A stretch of 64,000 nt of DNA from Harmonia axyridis (lineage: Eukaryota; Arthropoda; Insecta; Coleoptera; Coccinellidae), in the NCBI RefSeq assembly GCF_914767665.1, contig NC_059506.1, positions 23,041,825 to 23,105,824 of the forward strand, in the 5' to 3' direction. The notes beneath the pieces are model-generated. The model was not told the DNA's origin. It was given only the letters and a program-made list of their open reading frames with translations, and searched no databases. A program made the translations under genes and the position numbers. The number at the start of each line of letters is the position of its first letter. Position 1 is the stretch's first letter. Positions 44,305 to 54,429 of the stretch are shown here, in pieces.

Positions 44305-46231
44305 CAGGGTCTTTCACGAGGAACCTCACCCATATTTATACGGGAAACTACTGAACGTATTTTCATGAAATTCAGCACTTGTAAGTATTTCACGATGCTG
44401 ATGAAATCTAAAATATTTTCAAGGCATGAGCACCTCCGGTTTTTCCGGAAATGACGTCAACTTCCGTTTTTCAAATTAGAACACCATTTTTTTATTGCAG
44501 AAATAGATTCCTTAGAAAATTTCAAGTTATTTTGATGTAACATTTTTCAGTTTTGGTTGGAAAATTCTCTCTGAGCGGGAAAATTCGAAAAAAAAATCGA
44601 AAATAGAGCTCCGCTGAAACAAGAATAACTTCGAGGTTTTTGGATGGAAAATTTTCATTTTTGGGATTTTTCAAGATGTAAGATTGATGTATCCTTTTTA
44701 AGAATCGAAATCGCGATTCATGATACAGGGGGTGAAAAAATCGCTTTCAAAGTTAGGGATGACAAAATCGTGAAAAATCAATTTTTTCAAATTAGAACCC
44801 CCTTTTTTATGGCAGATATTGAATCTACGTCAAAAAATAATGTGAGTGTATGCATCACACCTTTGCCCTAAAGTGGATATTTTCTGATTTATTCACAAAA
44901 AACTGTTTTTCGTCTTGAATTTTCAGCTATTTCTTTTCCCTTCACGCCAAAAAGATGAAATTTTCAGGAACTGTTACTTAAACCATGTTTTAGATTTTAC
45001 TACCCTTATATGCAAGAGAAAAAAGTTACAGGTTGTTCCTAAATAGATGGCGAATTTTGATTCGAATTTGTATCGGAAACCTCTTTATTTCAACTAATCG
45101 GCCATCGGTTTTCTCTCCAGTGATAAATAAATAATTCCTTATGAACCATATGCAAAAACTTACCATGTTTTACATTTTTTTTTAATGATAGATATCATTA
45201 ATTACATCTGCCAAATTCCTCTTTATTCAGTAGCATTTTGTGTTTACTATACATTTGGTGATAATTCGTATTAAGTTATAAAATCGATCACTATGCCTAA
45301 TTTTACCAATGAAGATTATTTAAATCTCATTCTACTTCTTGGAGAATGTAATAAAGTTGTAGATAGAACGATTCGACTGTTCATTGAGAGGTTTCCTGAC
45401 CGACCCAGACCAACGAGAGATACCATTAACAGAACCATGACAAACTTGAGAAATGTCGGATCTTTCGTTAAGAAAACTATACACAGAGAAAAAAGTGTAG
45501 TAGAAGATGAGAACAATTCTTGCATATTTTCGTGTAAATCCTCAAAATTCTCTCAAAATAACAGTTCCTGAAAATTTCATCTTTTTGGCGTGAAGGGAAA
45601 AGAAATAGCTGAAAATTCGAGACGAAAAACAGTTTTTTGTGAATAACTCAGAAAATATCCATTTTAGGGCAAGGATGTGATGTATACACTCACATTATTT
45701 TTTAACGTAGATTCAATATCTGCCATAAAAAAATGGGGTTCCAATTTGAAAAAATTGATTTTTCACGATTTTGTCATCCCTAACTTTGAAAGCGATTTTT
45801 TCACCCCCTGTATCATGAATCGCGATTTCGATTTTCAAAAAGGATACATCAATCTTACATCTTGAAAAATCCCAAAAATGAAAATTTTCCATCCAAAAAC
45901 CTCGAAGTTATTCTTGTTTCAGCGGAGCTCTATTTTCGATTTTTTTTTCGAATTTTCCCGCTCAGAGAGAATTTTCCAACCAAAACTGAAAAATGTTACA
46001 TCAAAATAACTTGAAATTTTCTAAGGAATCTATTTCTGCAATAAAAAAATGGTGTTCTAATTTGAAAAACGGAAGTTGACGTCATTTCCGGAAAAACCGG
46101 AGGTGCTCATGCCTTGAAAATATTTTAGATTTCATCAGCATCGTGAAATACTTACAAGTGCTGAATTTCATGAAAATACGTTCAGTAGTTTCCTGTATAA
46201 ATATGGGTGAGGTTCCTCGTGAAAGACCCTG
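44305..46231. mobile_element. Tc1/mariner-like element with 672-bp inverted arms, nested at the palindrome centre
   Basis: The left end CAGGGTCTTTCACGAGGAAC at 44305 is mirrored at 46231. TA lies on each outer side (44303-44304 and 46232-46233). The arms 44305-44976 and 45560-46231 are both 672 bp and almost identical. The 583-bp spacer holds the start of a transposase frame. The simplest reading is an element whose 3' part was replaced by an inverted copy of its own 5' end. Confidence 0.85.
45293..45571 (+). CDS. Transposase N-terminal helix-turn-helix fragment
   Basis: The 92-codon frame opens MPNFTNEDYLNLILLLGECN and continues with FIERFPDRPRPTRDTINRTM and TNLRNVGSFVKK. This matches the N-terminal helix-turn-helix domain (DUF4817-type: FTxxEYADMxxVYGxCNGN..., ERFPxRxxPxxxxFxRxxxxLRExGS) of IS630/Tc1-mariner-like transposases widespread in insects. 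The frame is intact to about codon 88. It then runs into the inverted arm and stops, so the second DNA-binding subdomain and the whole DDE catalytic domain are missing. It could at most give a DNA-binding peptide. Confidence 0.75.
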   Translation: MPNFTNEDYLNLILLLGECNKVVDRTIRLFIERFPDRPRPTRDTINRTMTNLRNVGSFVKKTIHREKSVVEDENNSCIFSCKSSKFSQNNSS

Positions 46232-46235
46232 TATA

Positions 46236-48511
46236 GGTCGTTTTCAACTTGATCGAAACAATCGATTCGCATCAAAAAATCCCCAGCAACGGTCAATTTA
46301 GCCGACTACCGAATTTTTCAAACTCCGAGGGGTTGGTAGGGGGTTTGTTTGGGGGTCACAAATTATTTCACTATATAGGTCGTTTTCAACTCGATCGAAA
46401 CAATCGATTCGCATCAAAAAATCCCCAGCAACGGTCAATTTAGCCGACTACTGAATTTTTCAAACTTTGAGGGGTGAGTAGGGGGTTTGTTTGGGGGTCA
46501 CAAATTATTTCACCATATAGGTCGTGTTCAATTCGATCGAAACAATCGATTCGCATCAAAAAATCCCCAGCAACGGTCAATTTAGCCGACTACAGAATTT
46601 ATCAAACTTCGAGGGGTTGGTAGGGGGTTTGTTTGGGGGTCACAAATTATTTCACTATATAAGTCGTTTTCAACTCGATCGAAACAATCGATTCGCATCA
46701 AAAAATCCCCAGCAACGGTCAATTTAGCCGACTACCGAATTTTTCAAACTCCGAGGGGTTGGTAGGGGGTTTGTTTGGGGGTCACAAATTATTTCACTAT
46801 ATAGGTCGTTTTCAACTCGATCGAAACAATCGATTCGCATCAAAAAATCCCCAGCAACGGTCAATTTAGCCGACTACCGAATTTTTCAAACTTCGAGGGG
46901 TTGGTAGGGGTTTTTTTTTGGGGGTCACAAATTATTTCACCATATAGGTCGTGTTCAATTCGATCGAAACAATCGATTCGCATCAAAAAATCCCCAGCAG
47001 CGGTCAATTTAGCCGACTACTGAATTTTTCAAACTTTGAGGGGTGAGTAGGGGGTTTGTTTGGGGGTCACAAATTATTTCACCATATAGGTCGTGTTCAA
47101 TTCGATCGAAACAATCGATTCGCATCAAAAAATCCCCAGCAACGCTCAATTTAGCCGACTACCGAATTTTTAAAATTTCGAGGGGTTGGTAGGGGGTTTG
47201 TTTGGGGGTCACAAATTATTTCACTATATAGGTCGTTTTCAACTCGATCGAAACAATCGATTCGCATCAAAAAATCCCCGGCAACGGTCAATTCAGCCGA
47301 ACACCGAATTTTCCAAACTTCGAGGGGCGCGTAGGGGGTTTTTTTGGGGGTCACAAATTATTTCACCATATAGGTCGTGTTCAATTCGATCGAAACAATC
47401 GATTCGCATCAAAAAATCCCCAGCAACGGTCAATTTAGCCGACTACTGAATTTTTCAAACTTTGAGGGGTGAGTAGGGGGTTTGTTTGGGGGTCACAAAT
47501 TATTTCACCATATAGGTCGTGTTCAATTCGATCGAAACAATCGATTCGCATCAAAAAATCCCCAGCAACGCTCAATTTAGCCGACTACCGAATTTTTAAA
47601 ATTTCGAGGGGTTGGTAGGGGGTTTGTTTGGGGGTCACAAAATATTTCACTATATAGGTCGTTTTCAACTCGATCGAAACAATCGATTCGCATCAAAAAA
47701 TCCCCAGCAACGGTCAATTCAGCCGAACACCGAATTTTCCAAACTTCGAGGGGCGCGTAGGGGGTTTTTTTGGGGGTCACAAATTATTTCACCATATAGG
47801 TCGTTTTCAATTCGATGGAAACAATCGATTCGCATCAAAAAATCCCCAGCAACGGTCAATTTAGCCGACTACCGAATTTTTCAGACTTCGAGGGGTTGGT
47901 AGGGGTTTTTTTTGGGGGTCACAAATTATTTCACCATATAGGTCGTGTTCAATTCGATCGAAACAATCGATTCGCATCAAAAAATCCCCAGCAACGGTCA
48001 ATTTAGCCGACTACCGAATTTTTCAAACTCCGAGGGGTTGGTAGGGGGTTTTTTTTGGGGGTCACAAATTATTTCACCATATAGGTCGTGTTCAATTCGA
48101 TCGAAACAATCGATTCGCATCAAAAAATCCCCAGCAACGGTCAATTTAGCCGACTACTGAATTTTTCAAACTTCGAGGGGTTGGTAGGGGTTTTTTTTTG
48201 GGGGTCACAAATTATTTCACCATATAGGTCGTGTTCAATTCGATCGAAACAATCGATTCGCATCAAAAAATCCCCAGCAACGGTCAATTTAGCCGACTAC
48301 AGAATTCATCAAACTTCGAGGGGTTGGTAGGGGGTTTGTTTGGGGGGTCACAAATTATTTCACCATATAGGTCGTGTTCAACTCGATCGTAACAATCGAT
48401 TCGCTTCAAAAAATCCCCAGCAACGGTCAATTTAGTCGACCACCGAATTTTTCAATCTTCGGGGGGTAGGTAGGGGATAACAAGGGGGTAAATATCATTT
48501 CACCATATAGA
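46236..48511 (+). repeat. Right subrepeat array, about 16 units of 142 bp
   Basis: Units begin GGTCGT(T/G)TTCAA(C/T)TCGATC near 46236 and repeat about every 142 bases to 48369, in mirror orientation to the left array. Variants alternate between GGGGTTGGTAGGGGG, GGGGTGAGTAGGGGG and GGGGCGCGTAGGGGG. They recur in blocks (for example about 46947-47373 and 47373-47800), showing that multi-unit segments were duplicated. Confidence 0.95.
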
Positions 48512-48652
48512 ACGTGTTCAAAAGATATTTTATAATCGATTCGAGTCGAAAATGAGTCAATCCTCCTTCCAAAATCCTTGGTAGAAGAAGAACTGTTCTG
48601 AAGAACGGATGAAGAGAACCGTTGCTAGGTCCGTTGCTGCTGTCACGCCCGT

Positions 48653-48661
48653 GAACTAAGG
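48653..48661 (+). other. Right 9-bp target duplication of the foldback element
   Basis: GAACTAAGG, identical to 42721-42729. Removing the element and one copy gives a continuous flank ...CACTCGAACTAAGGACCAAA.... Confidence 0.9.
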
Positions 48662-49189
48662 ACCAAACGCGGGTCCGATCTCCGCATCCAGAAGCTTTTA
48701 GAGCACAGAGCTCCAGTCCGGACCAAATGCGCTTTCTGCCACTTTTCGCATCAGGGCTTCTTTCTCTTCCTACCAATAATGGAACAGAGTGCAATTACGC
48801 TCCTTAGGAGAACGGTATGAAAAGAATGGGTATTAATCCTGTGCAATGGGAGCGGGATTGCCACGTCGTGAAGCGGGAAATGTTGATATACAAGGTGACC
48901 CGGAAAAATCACACAGGGGAACAGCTGTTTTGGTGTCGAGGTTTTTTGAGCTGATCTATGTCAAATTGATGTTCTGAATTCAAATAAAGTATTCATTTTT
49001 ATCTAGGAGCTCAAATTTTTAAGATATACAATTCTAGAGAAATATAAGTTACATTATTTCAACTCAAATCCCAAGTTTAGTAAACAAAAGTAGATACGAA
49101 ATTCTTATTTTAGTTAAACAAAATACAGTATTATGTCGTACTTACAAACAAAAAAAACATTGAAGAAATCAAATTGTCACTCAACACTT
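48662..49189. other. Unassigned flank of the foldback element
   Basis: It is GC-balanced up to about 48880, then AT-rich. TACAAGGTGACCCGGAAAAA at 48890 resembles a degraded mobile-element end. The flank joined across the foldback insertion does not give a clear reading frame. Confidence 0.4.
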
Positions 49190-49765
49190 CGAAAGCTTCT
49201 TTTCCGCGACATTCTTGAATGTTATTTCAAACAGTCCGTTTTTAAACTCCAGCAGTAATCTACTATCATGTGCATGTCCCATCTTCCTTGGTAGGAATCC
49301 TCCATAATTTCAATATTTTGGTGAAATCTTTCACCTTGTTCCTCACTCATGTCTTCCAAATTTTCTGAAAAACGGTCTAAGTGGCTGTGTAAATAGTGTA
49401 TTTTAATACTCATATCGGATTTGAAACTATTGAGCATCTTGTTAACCATTTCAACATAGTATTGAGCTTTATGTTTACCTAGAAAATTTTTCTACAACTG
49501 CAAAAAATGATGTCCAAGCTCCTGGTTCAACTTGATTCATTGAATTTATGAAGGCAGGATCCTTAATTAATGGTCCTATTTGTGGACCGTCAAATATCCC
49601 TGCTTTGAGTTTTTCTGTGCTCAACTGATACATTTTTACCCCTATATATATGCCAAACATGACCCATTCTCATCAAGAGACTTTACAAATTGCTTCATTA
49701 AGCCCAACTTCATATGTAATGGAGGAAGTCGGCTTTTTTTTTCTTACTTACTCGACTTAGTGGAT
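49190..49765 (-). pseudogene. Relic of a conserved insect transposon-associated protein
   Basis: On the minus strand one frame gives LPPLHMKLGLMKQFVKSLDE. Another gives STEKLKAGIFDGPQIGPLIK, and after a one-base frameshift near 49485, FLGKHKAQYYVEMVNKML and MSEEQGERFHQNIEIMEDSY then QGRWDMHMIVDYCWSLKTD. I recognise this order (LHIKLGLMKxFVK, LKAGIFDGPQI, EEQGERFHQDI, YQGRWD, DYCW) from a protein family found in many copies in beetle, aphid and other arthropod genomes and associated with mobile DNA. The biochemical role is not known to me. It is broken by frameshifts and lacks the N-terminal part. Confidence 0.75.
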
Positions 49766-50414
49766 TAAAAGGGTCAATTCAGGTACCTGATAGGCAATGG
49801 TTCCACTATTTACAGATTCACCTGGAATCAATCATACAAAAAACCTGTAATTAAACGAAGAATCGGTATTTTTCTCAACCAGAATGGGAATATGAGCACT
49901 TGGCGCGTTCGCAACACAGAGGGCGCTCTTGCAGAAACTGTCTTTGACAAAAAAAAGTGAAGAGCTGCCACGGTCCTTTCAATTTATCCTGTAACTCGAG
50001 AGTTCCGAGGAAAAAACCGGACGGAACGAACGGGAATTTTTTATAATTAAAATTCTATGGAAGGATGTCTCCGCGGCAGAGGAGCTGAGATGGGGGAGGA
50101 AGAGAAAAGCAATCACGGTTGGTTGAGGCTTATTACATTTTCTGTACCGGGTTTTACGGATTTAATGGAATCCTCCAGGTTGAAACGTGTTTTTTTTTCT
50201 TCTGCGACATTAAAAGATTTTCTTCGATATTCATTCGGAAATGCTCTCGATTGACCTGGTTTCTGGTCTTAGGAATGAGGATTCTTGTTGAATTTGAAAG
50301 GTTTAGGTCGCCTTCAATCAGCCCAAGAATGATTGAATAATATCACGTAGAAAAATTACTCCTTCTCTAATTTGAGTTCTTACATCAACGAATTTGTATC
50401 AAATCGTTGGTTCG
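49766..50414. other. Unassigned sequence
   Basis: No feature is supported. Small plus-strand frames at 50057-50340 lack motifs. Confidence 0.4.
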
Positions 50415-51175
50415 ATGAAGAAAGATGGACCAAAACACGAACCTTGAGACACACCTTCCTTATTCTTCGACATTTATTCCTGTCGATAAATTAAGTTCTC
50501 AGATACATTCGAAAAACAATTCAAAATTTAAATCTCAGTGAAATCTCCTTTGAATAAATGGAGAAAAATGTGAAACCAATACATGATCCCTGAATTACAC
50601 CTTCATCTAGTCGAGCAGTTGTAGTATTTTCAGGATATTCATTCTTGTCACTTATTTGAGTACCTAAATGTATTAGCCTTTTTTCTATCGGAATCCTTTG
50701 GTTATTCAATTATTTGAATTCATTTAAATCTTTCTGGTTACCATTTCACATTTTTTGCAAAATTCTAAATTCATATTTATATGAAACACAATGAACATTA
50801 CCCTTGTACAATTTTAATTGAATAATAAAAGAGCTTCTCCTTGGCCAATCGTACAAGTGGGTCATTTTCTGGTTGACAGTAAATGGTACTCAAGAGTTGA
50901 TTGAATCAACTAAAAGAAAAGAAGGATAAGCTCTTCTTCACTGTCTCTTTAGTACAACGTATTCGGATAGAACCCTTGGCACAAGGCGCGTTTTCATCCG
51001 TCCGATAAAAAAAGCGGGACCACAACACGAACCCTGAGGCACTCCTTTCCCATTCATCTACATTTTTTCCTGTATTCGAATCGAACAAGGCTCGTATTCA
51101 TTCGTTCGTAGAAAAATGCGGGACCAAAACACGGACCCTGAGGCGCACCTTCCCAGTGGATATTTATTCCTGGCG
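50415..51175 (-). repeat. Cluster of four decayed reverse transcriptase motif fragments
   Basis: On the minus strand four short blocks each read like the (S)GVPQGSVLGPxLF motif of non-LTR reverse transcriptases. They are EGAPQGPCFGPAFF (about 51115-51156), GVPQGSCCGPAFF-like (about 51005-51045), EGVIQGSCIGFTFF (about 50560-50605) and EGVSQGSCFGPSFF (about 50415-50457). Each is preceded by a similar short upstream segment. Frames are broken in between. It looks like repeated copies of one decayed fragment, not one element. Confidence 0.45.
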
Positions 51176-51179
51176 CTAA

Positions 51180-51700
51180 TTTCGCTTCTTCGAATCGAAC
51201 CGTCATATGTTGCCCGCGAAAGAACACACGCTGCGACCGGCTGCATTTCCCAACGTACCCGTTTTATATATATACGTTACTTTCCACCTTGTGGCCGTCT
51301 GTTTGGCTTCCACCAACGCGTGGGTTTAACGTTTATTTAATGCCCTCGAAAAGTAGGGCCGCGTGTGGTACCGTCGAGACCCATATTCCGACCTCGAGGA
51401 AGGTACACGTACAAGCCGGGGTAGAAAAACCAGTTCGTAAGAAACGTCGTGTTGTCTCTCCTTGTATATGGCGTTGTAGCAGTGGCGGATGCACAGGTGC
51501 ATGTACGGCGTTCTCATTTAGGTGAAAGTGGGCCTTACTTCTCTCTGCTCGCTTCCCCTTCGACTTGGTGTCGTTGGCGTTGTCACCGTGCCCTAGGCGG
51601 GAGCGGTTGCAGCGTGGTCGCTTTGGGTGTGGACGTTGTTTCCTTTAGTGGACTCGTTACTTTATTGTGTTTTTTGTTTTTTCGATGTGGATGTTGTATG
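51180..51700. promoter_or_regulatory. GC-rich island, possible regulatory DNA
   Basis: CpG-rich block, including AGCAGTGGCGGATGCACAGG near 51479, which looks like a hAT-type CAGTGGCGGAT end, though no partner is seen. Opposing frames carry no domain. Confidence 0.25.
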
Positions 51701-51949
51701 GGTTGATTTCTTTTTTAGTTTGGATGTTGGGTGGGTCTTTGGTCGTGGGGTTGGGTGATATTTTCCACAGATTCGTTTCTTGAGTAAGCATGTTGCTGTT
51801 AAATTCACAGGGTAGCTCCATTGAAATCAGGCCAACAATTTAGACTCAGTCAATGCTTCGTTTATATATTCAGACTTTATCGAAGCAAGCTTAAGACCGG
51901 CTTCATAATCCATCCGAAAAGGCTCCTCTTGTTGAAGACCATTTCATTA

Positions 51950-52387
51950 TAAAGTCACCTTCAAATGGAGCTTGAAAGTGGCTCCAGTTTCATGAACCTA
52001 TTCCGACCGTCTTTTAAAAAAAGCTTGCTTTTATTCGTAAGTGTTGAATTTCTTTGGGTTGGCTACTCTGAGAACTATTGATTTAGTGCCTGCATTTGAT
52101 AATATTTCATAGAAATAGAAATTTTGTTGAATTTAAATTTTGAATCTAAAGTGGAAGTAAACGAAGGTCCCCAATTTCAAATATGATAATTTTAACAAAG
52201 AAAGTTTGTGTGGTAGAGAAAAACGTGTGATGGGAATGACACAACAGAATGAGGTTATGTTTCGTAGTCATAGAGCATGCGTGAAAAAAAAGATTCCTTT
52301 CTTGCCATAAAGGGCCAATATTGGGACTTTTTGAGGAAGGACACTTCAAACCTTTTTCTAACTTCAAAATTGGTTTATGAAAAATGT
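51950..52387 (-). repeat. Dispersed repeat C, copy 2
   Basis: Reverse-complement counterpart of 23737-24195: CCTTCAAATGGAGCTTGAAA at the start and AAATTGGTTTATGAAAAATG at the end. The two copies are about 28 kb apart in opposite orientation. Non-coding. Confidence 0.75.
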
Positions 52388-53495
52388 TTCATTTTTGAAG
52401 GGAACTTTCCACGGAAAACGGGACTTTACTTTCGTTTATGAAACTGGCCCTTTTTTAGTCGAGTAAAGATGCTAAGTTTGAGTATCTACAGGAAACATTG
52501 GAAATTAACAGTAACACTTTGTTGAAAGTATAAAAACTAAGATGAAACGACCTAAACAGTTTGTTCTGATAGTGATTCCAGTGATTTTAGTTTTCATATC
52601 GTATTTCAGTTTTTATACAATTAAGTGTTTATTTTCAATATTCTCTGTACATTGTTTTTTGTGCTTTATGGTCTGGAAGAATCATTGAACCTTTTTTCTT
52701 TGTTATGAACGAGGTAATCCTGTAACTGTGATAAGATGAAGAAATTGTTATCGACGATTCAGCAAGACGGCACTACTTGCCATACCGCTTGCAAATTATT
52801 GAAATCGCCAGCATGCTCTTAAGCTTTAACACTTTTAGCCTTTAGCTGCTATTTTAAAACACATATTCACTGTCTGCTCGTCTACAGTATAATCAAAGAA
52901 ATATAAAATAAAACCATGTTTTATTGAACTTTTAGGTCTTGCCCTCTCATCTATTTATCCTTCAACTTGTTGATTATCGGAATATGGACATTCCATCAGA
53001 TTTAATTGGTGTTTAACCTAACAACCGAAGGATCTGTAGTCGATAATTTTATTTTGGGCGCTACAGTCCTATAACTCTGCTCATTGAAGGGAATAAATAA
53101 ATTCGCAAATTGACGTGTAGATAACCTGTATCGGCCAGAATGTGCTGCTTGCCATTAGTATTTTCTGGATTATTGCTCGTTTCGTTCCTATCTCGAAATA
53201 CATTAATGTATGAGTGATAAGTGCCAGTGCCCAGCCTTGGAAGGCGATCGATTTTCCGTTTGGTTTTTGCAAAGGTCGATGTTGATGGAGTGACGTGACT
53301 GGGGGTAAAGGTCCCCCGCCAGCGGTCCTCAAACAGGCGTGTAGCGCGAATTTCACGTCTTTATTTAGATATTGCGCAATCGGGATTCTTCTTGGTTTTT
53401 GGGCTCGTATGTTTCATTACGAAGTTTGAAATTTCTTTCAGTATGTTGGAAAGAAAGCAATTAAACCTTATTTTGTCAAAAATACGCGCGATATA
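52388..53495. other. Unassigned AT-rich sequence
   Basis: No feature is supported. The minus frame at 53081-53356 lies in less AT-rich sequence but shows no known motif. Confidence 0.45.
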
Positions 53496-54429
53496 TCGGG
53501 TGTTCCAAATTCGTTGTCTAGTGAAGAAATCTCAGAATCCCTTCGAGTTAAAAAAAAATGAATTGGATTTATTCTGGCTTGAATTTTGATTTGGTGAATC
53601 AACCATATAAATTCAACTGTTTGGGAGAAAATTGGAAAATGGCGTGGAATGAAAAGTTCTCATAACATCTTTATTACTGGTTTCATGAACATGAAACAAA
53701 AATATTTTACAGGCACTTTTTCTGGTGAAATCCATTGATGTCATCATTTGTTTTTTATTGCATTATTTTGAAGTTATAATACAAACTTGTGTTTTTATTA
53801 AATTGAATCATAAAAATTTCAATAAGAAATTAAATTGCCTTTTTCCCTCTTCAAAAACATAGGTATAACATGATCTATAAATTTCTTATCAAAATATAAA
53901 AATCTTCAGTTTCAGTTCCACATGGCAAATCAACCAAGTGCGTATCTATGACAATCTGTAGCTCAGATAATTGAAATATTCGGTGGCCACCAAAGTCTCC
54001 AGATTTAACCTCTTTAAATTTTTTCAACATTTTCAAATGAATGCTGTTCTTTAAATGTGACCATCTATCGGTTTTAAATCCGGAGACCTTGATGACGACC
54101 GAATATTTTAATTATTTTAAGTTCACAGATTATCATAGATAGACACTTGGTTGATTTGCCGTGTGAAACTGAAACTTTTGATGATTTTTATATTTTGATG
54201 AAAAATTTATATATATATTTTTGAAGAGGGGAAAAAAAGAAATTGTTTTAACATTTAAAACGACACAAGTTTGTTTTATAACTTCAAAAAACTCCAAAAA
54301 AAAAATTTACACCAATAGATTTCACTGAGAAAAGTGCCAGTAGAATGTTTTTGATTCATGTTTGTAATAAAGAAGTTAGTTTCAAGCCATTCTTCAATTA
54401 TTTCTTAAAGCTAAAATTGGGACACCCAA
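53496..54429. mobile_element. Foldback IS630/Tc1-mariner derivative
   Basis: Left end TCGGGTGTTCCAAATT and right end AATTGGGACACCCAA are inverted, each bounded by TA. Internally, 53760-54010 is mirrored by 54065-54300 (CAAATCAACCAAGTGCGTAT against its inverse, TATAATACAAACTTGTG against its inverse). Both arms come from the region of a transposase gene that carries the third catalytic block, so the element arose by inverted duplication of a transposase segment. Confidence 0.7.
53930..54030 (+). pseudogene. Transposase catalytic-block fragment in a foldback arm
   Basis: The frame reads RWPPKSPDLTSLNFFNIF at 53981-54034, matching the WPPRSPDLTPLDFFLWG block of IS630-like insect transposases. 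The position of the catalytic D is N here. The inverted arm at about 54070-54110 gives the more degraded RSPDLKPIDG on the minus strand. Both are inactive. Confidence 0.65.

Larger units (their letters stand above)
42730..48652. mobile_element. Foldback (FB)-like giant inverted-repeat transposon, 5.9 kb
   Basis: The ends are ACGGGCGTGACAGCAGCAAC at 42730 and its inverse GTTGCTGCTGTCACGCCCGT ending at 48652, with nearly identical unique inverted ends of about 150 bp. Inside them each arm is an array of about 142-bp direct subrepeats in mirror orientation, about 10 left and 16 right. A perfect 9-bp direct repeat flanks the whole. Long subrepeat-bearing arms and 9-bp duplications are the marks of Drosophila FB elements (Mutator-related). 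There is no FB/NOF-type ORF. The centre is occupied by a separate TA-flanked element. Confidence 0.85.

Noticed and set aside
42917..48330. Many open frames of 60-120 codons sharing SHQKIPSNGQFSRLPNFSN
   Set aside because: They are translations of the 142-bp subrepeat, whose length is not a multiple of three, so the frame is lost at each unit. They show no domain.
42880..48511. CRISPR-like array
   Set aside because: Units are contiguous near-identical 142-bp repeats with no unique spacers, in mirror-image arms, in a eukaryotic genome.
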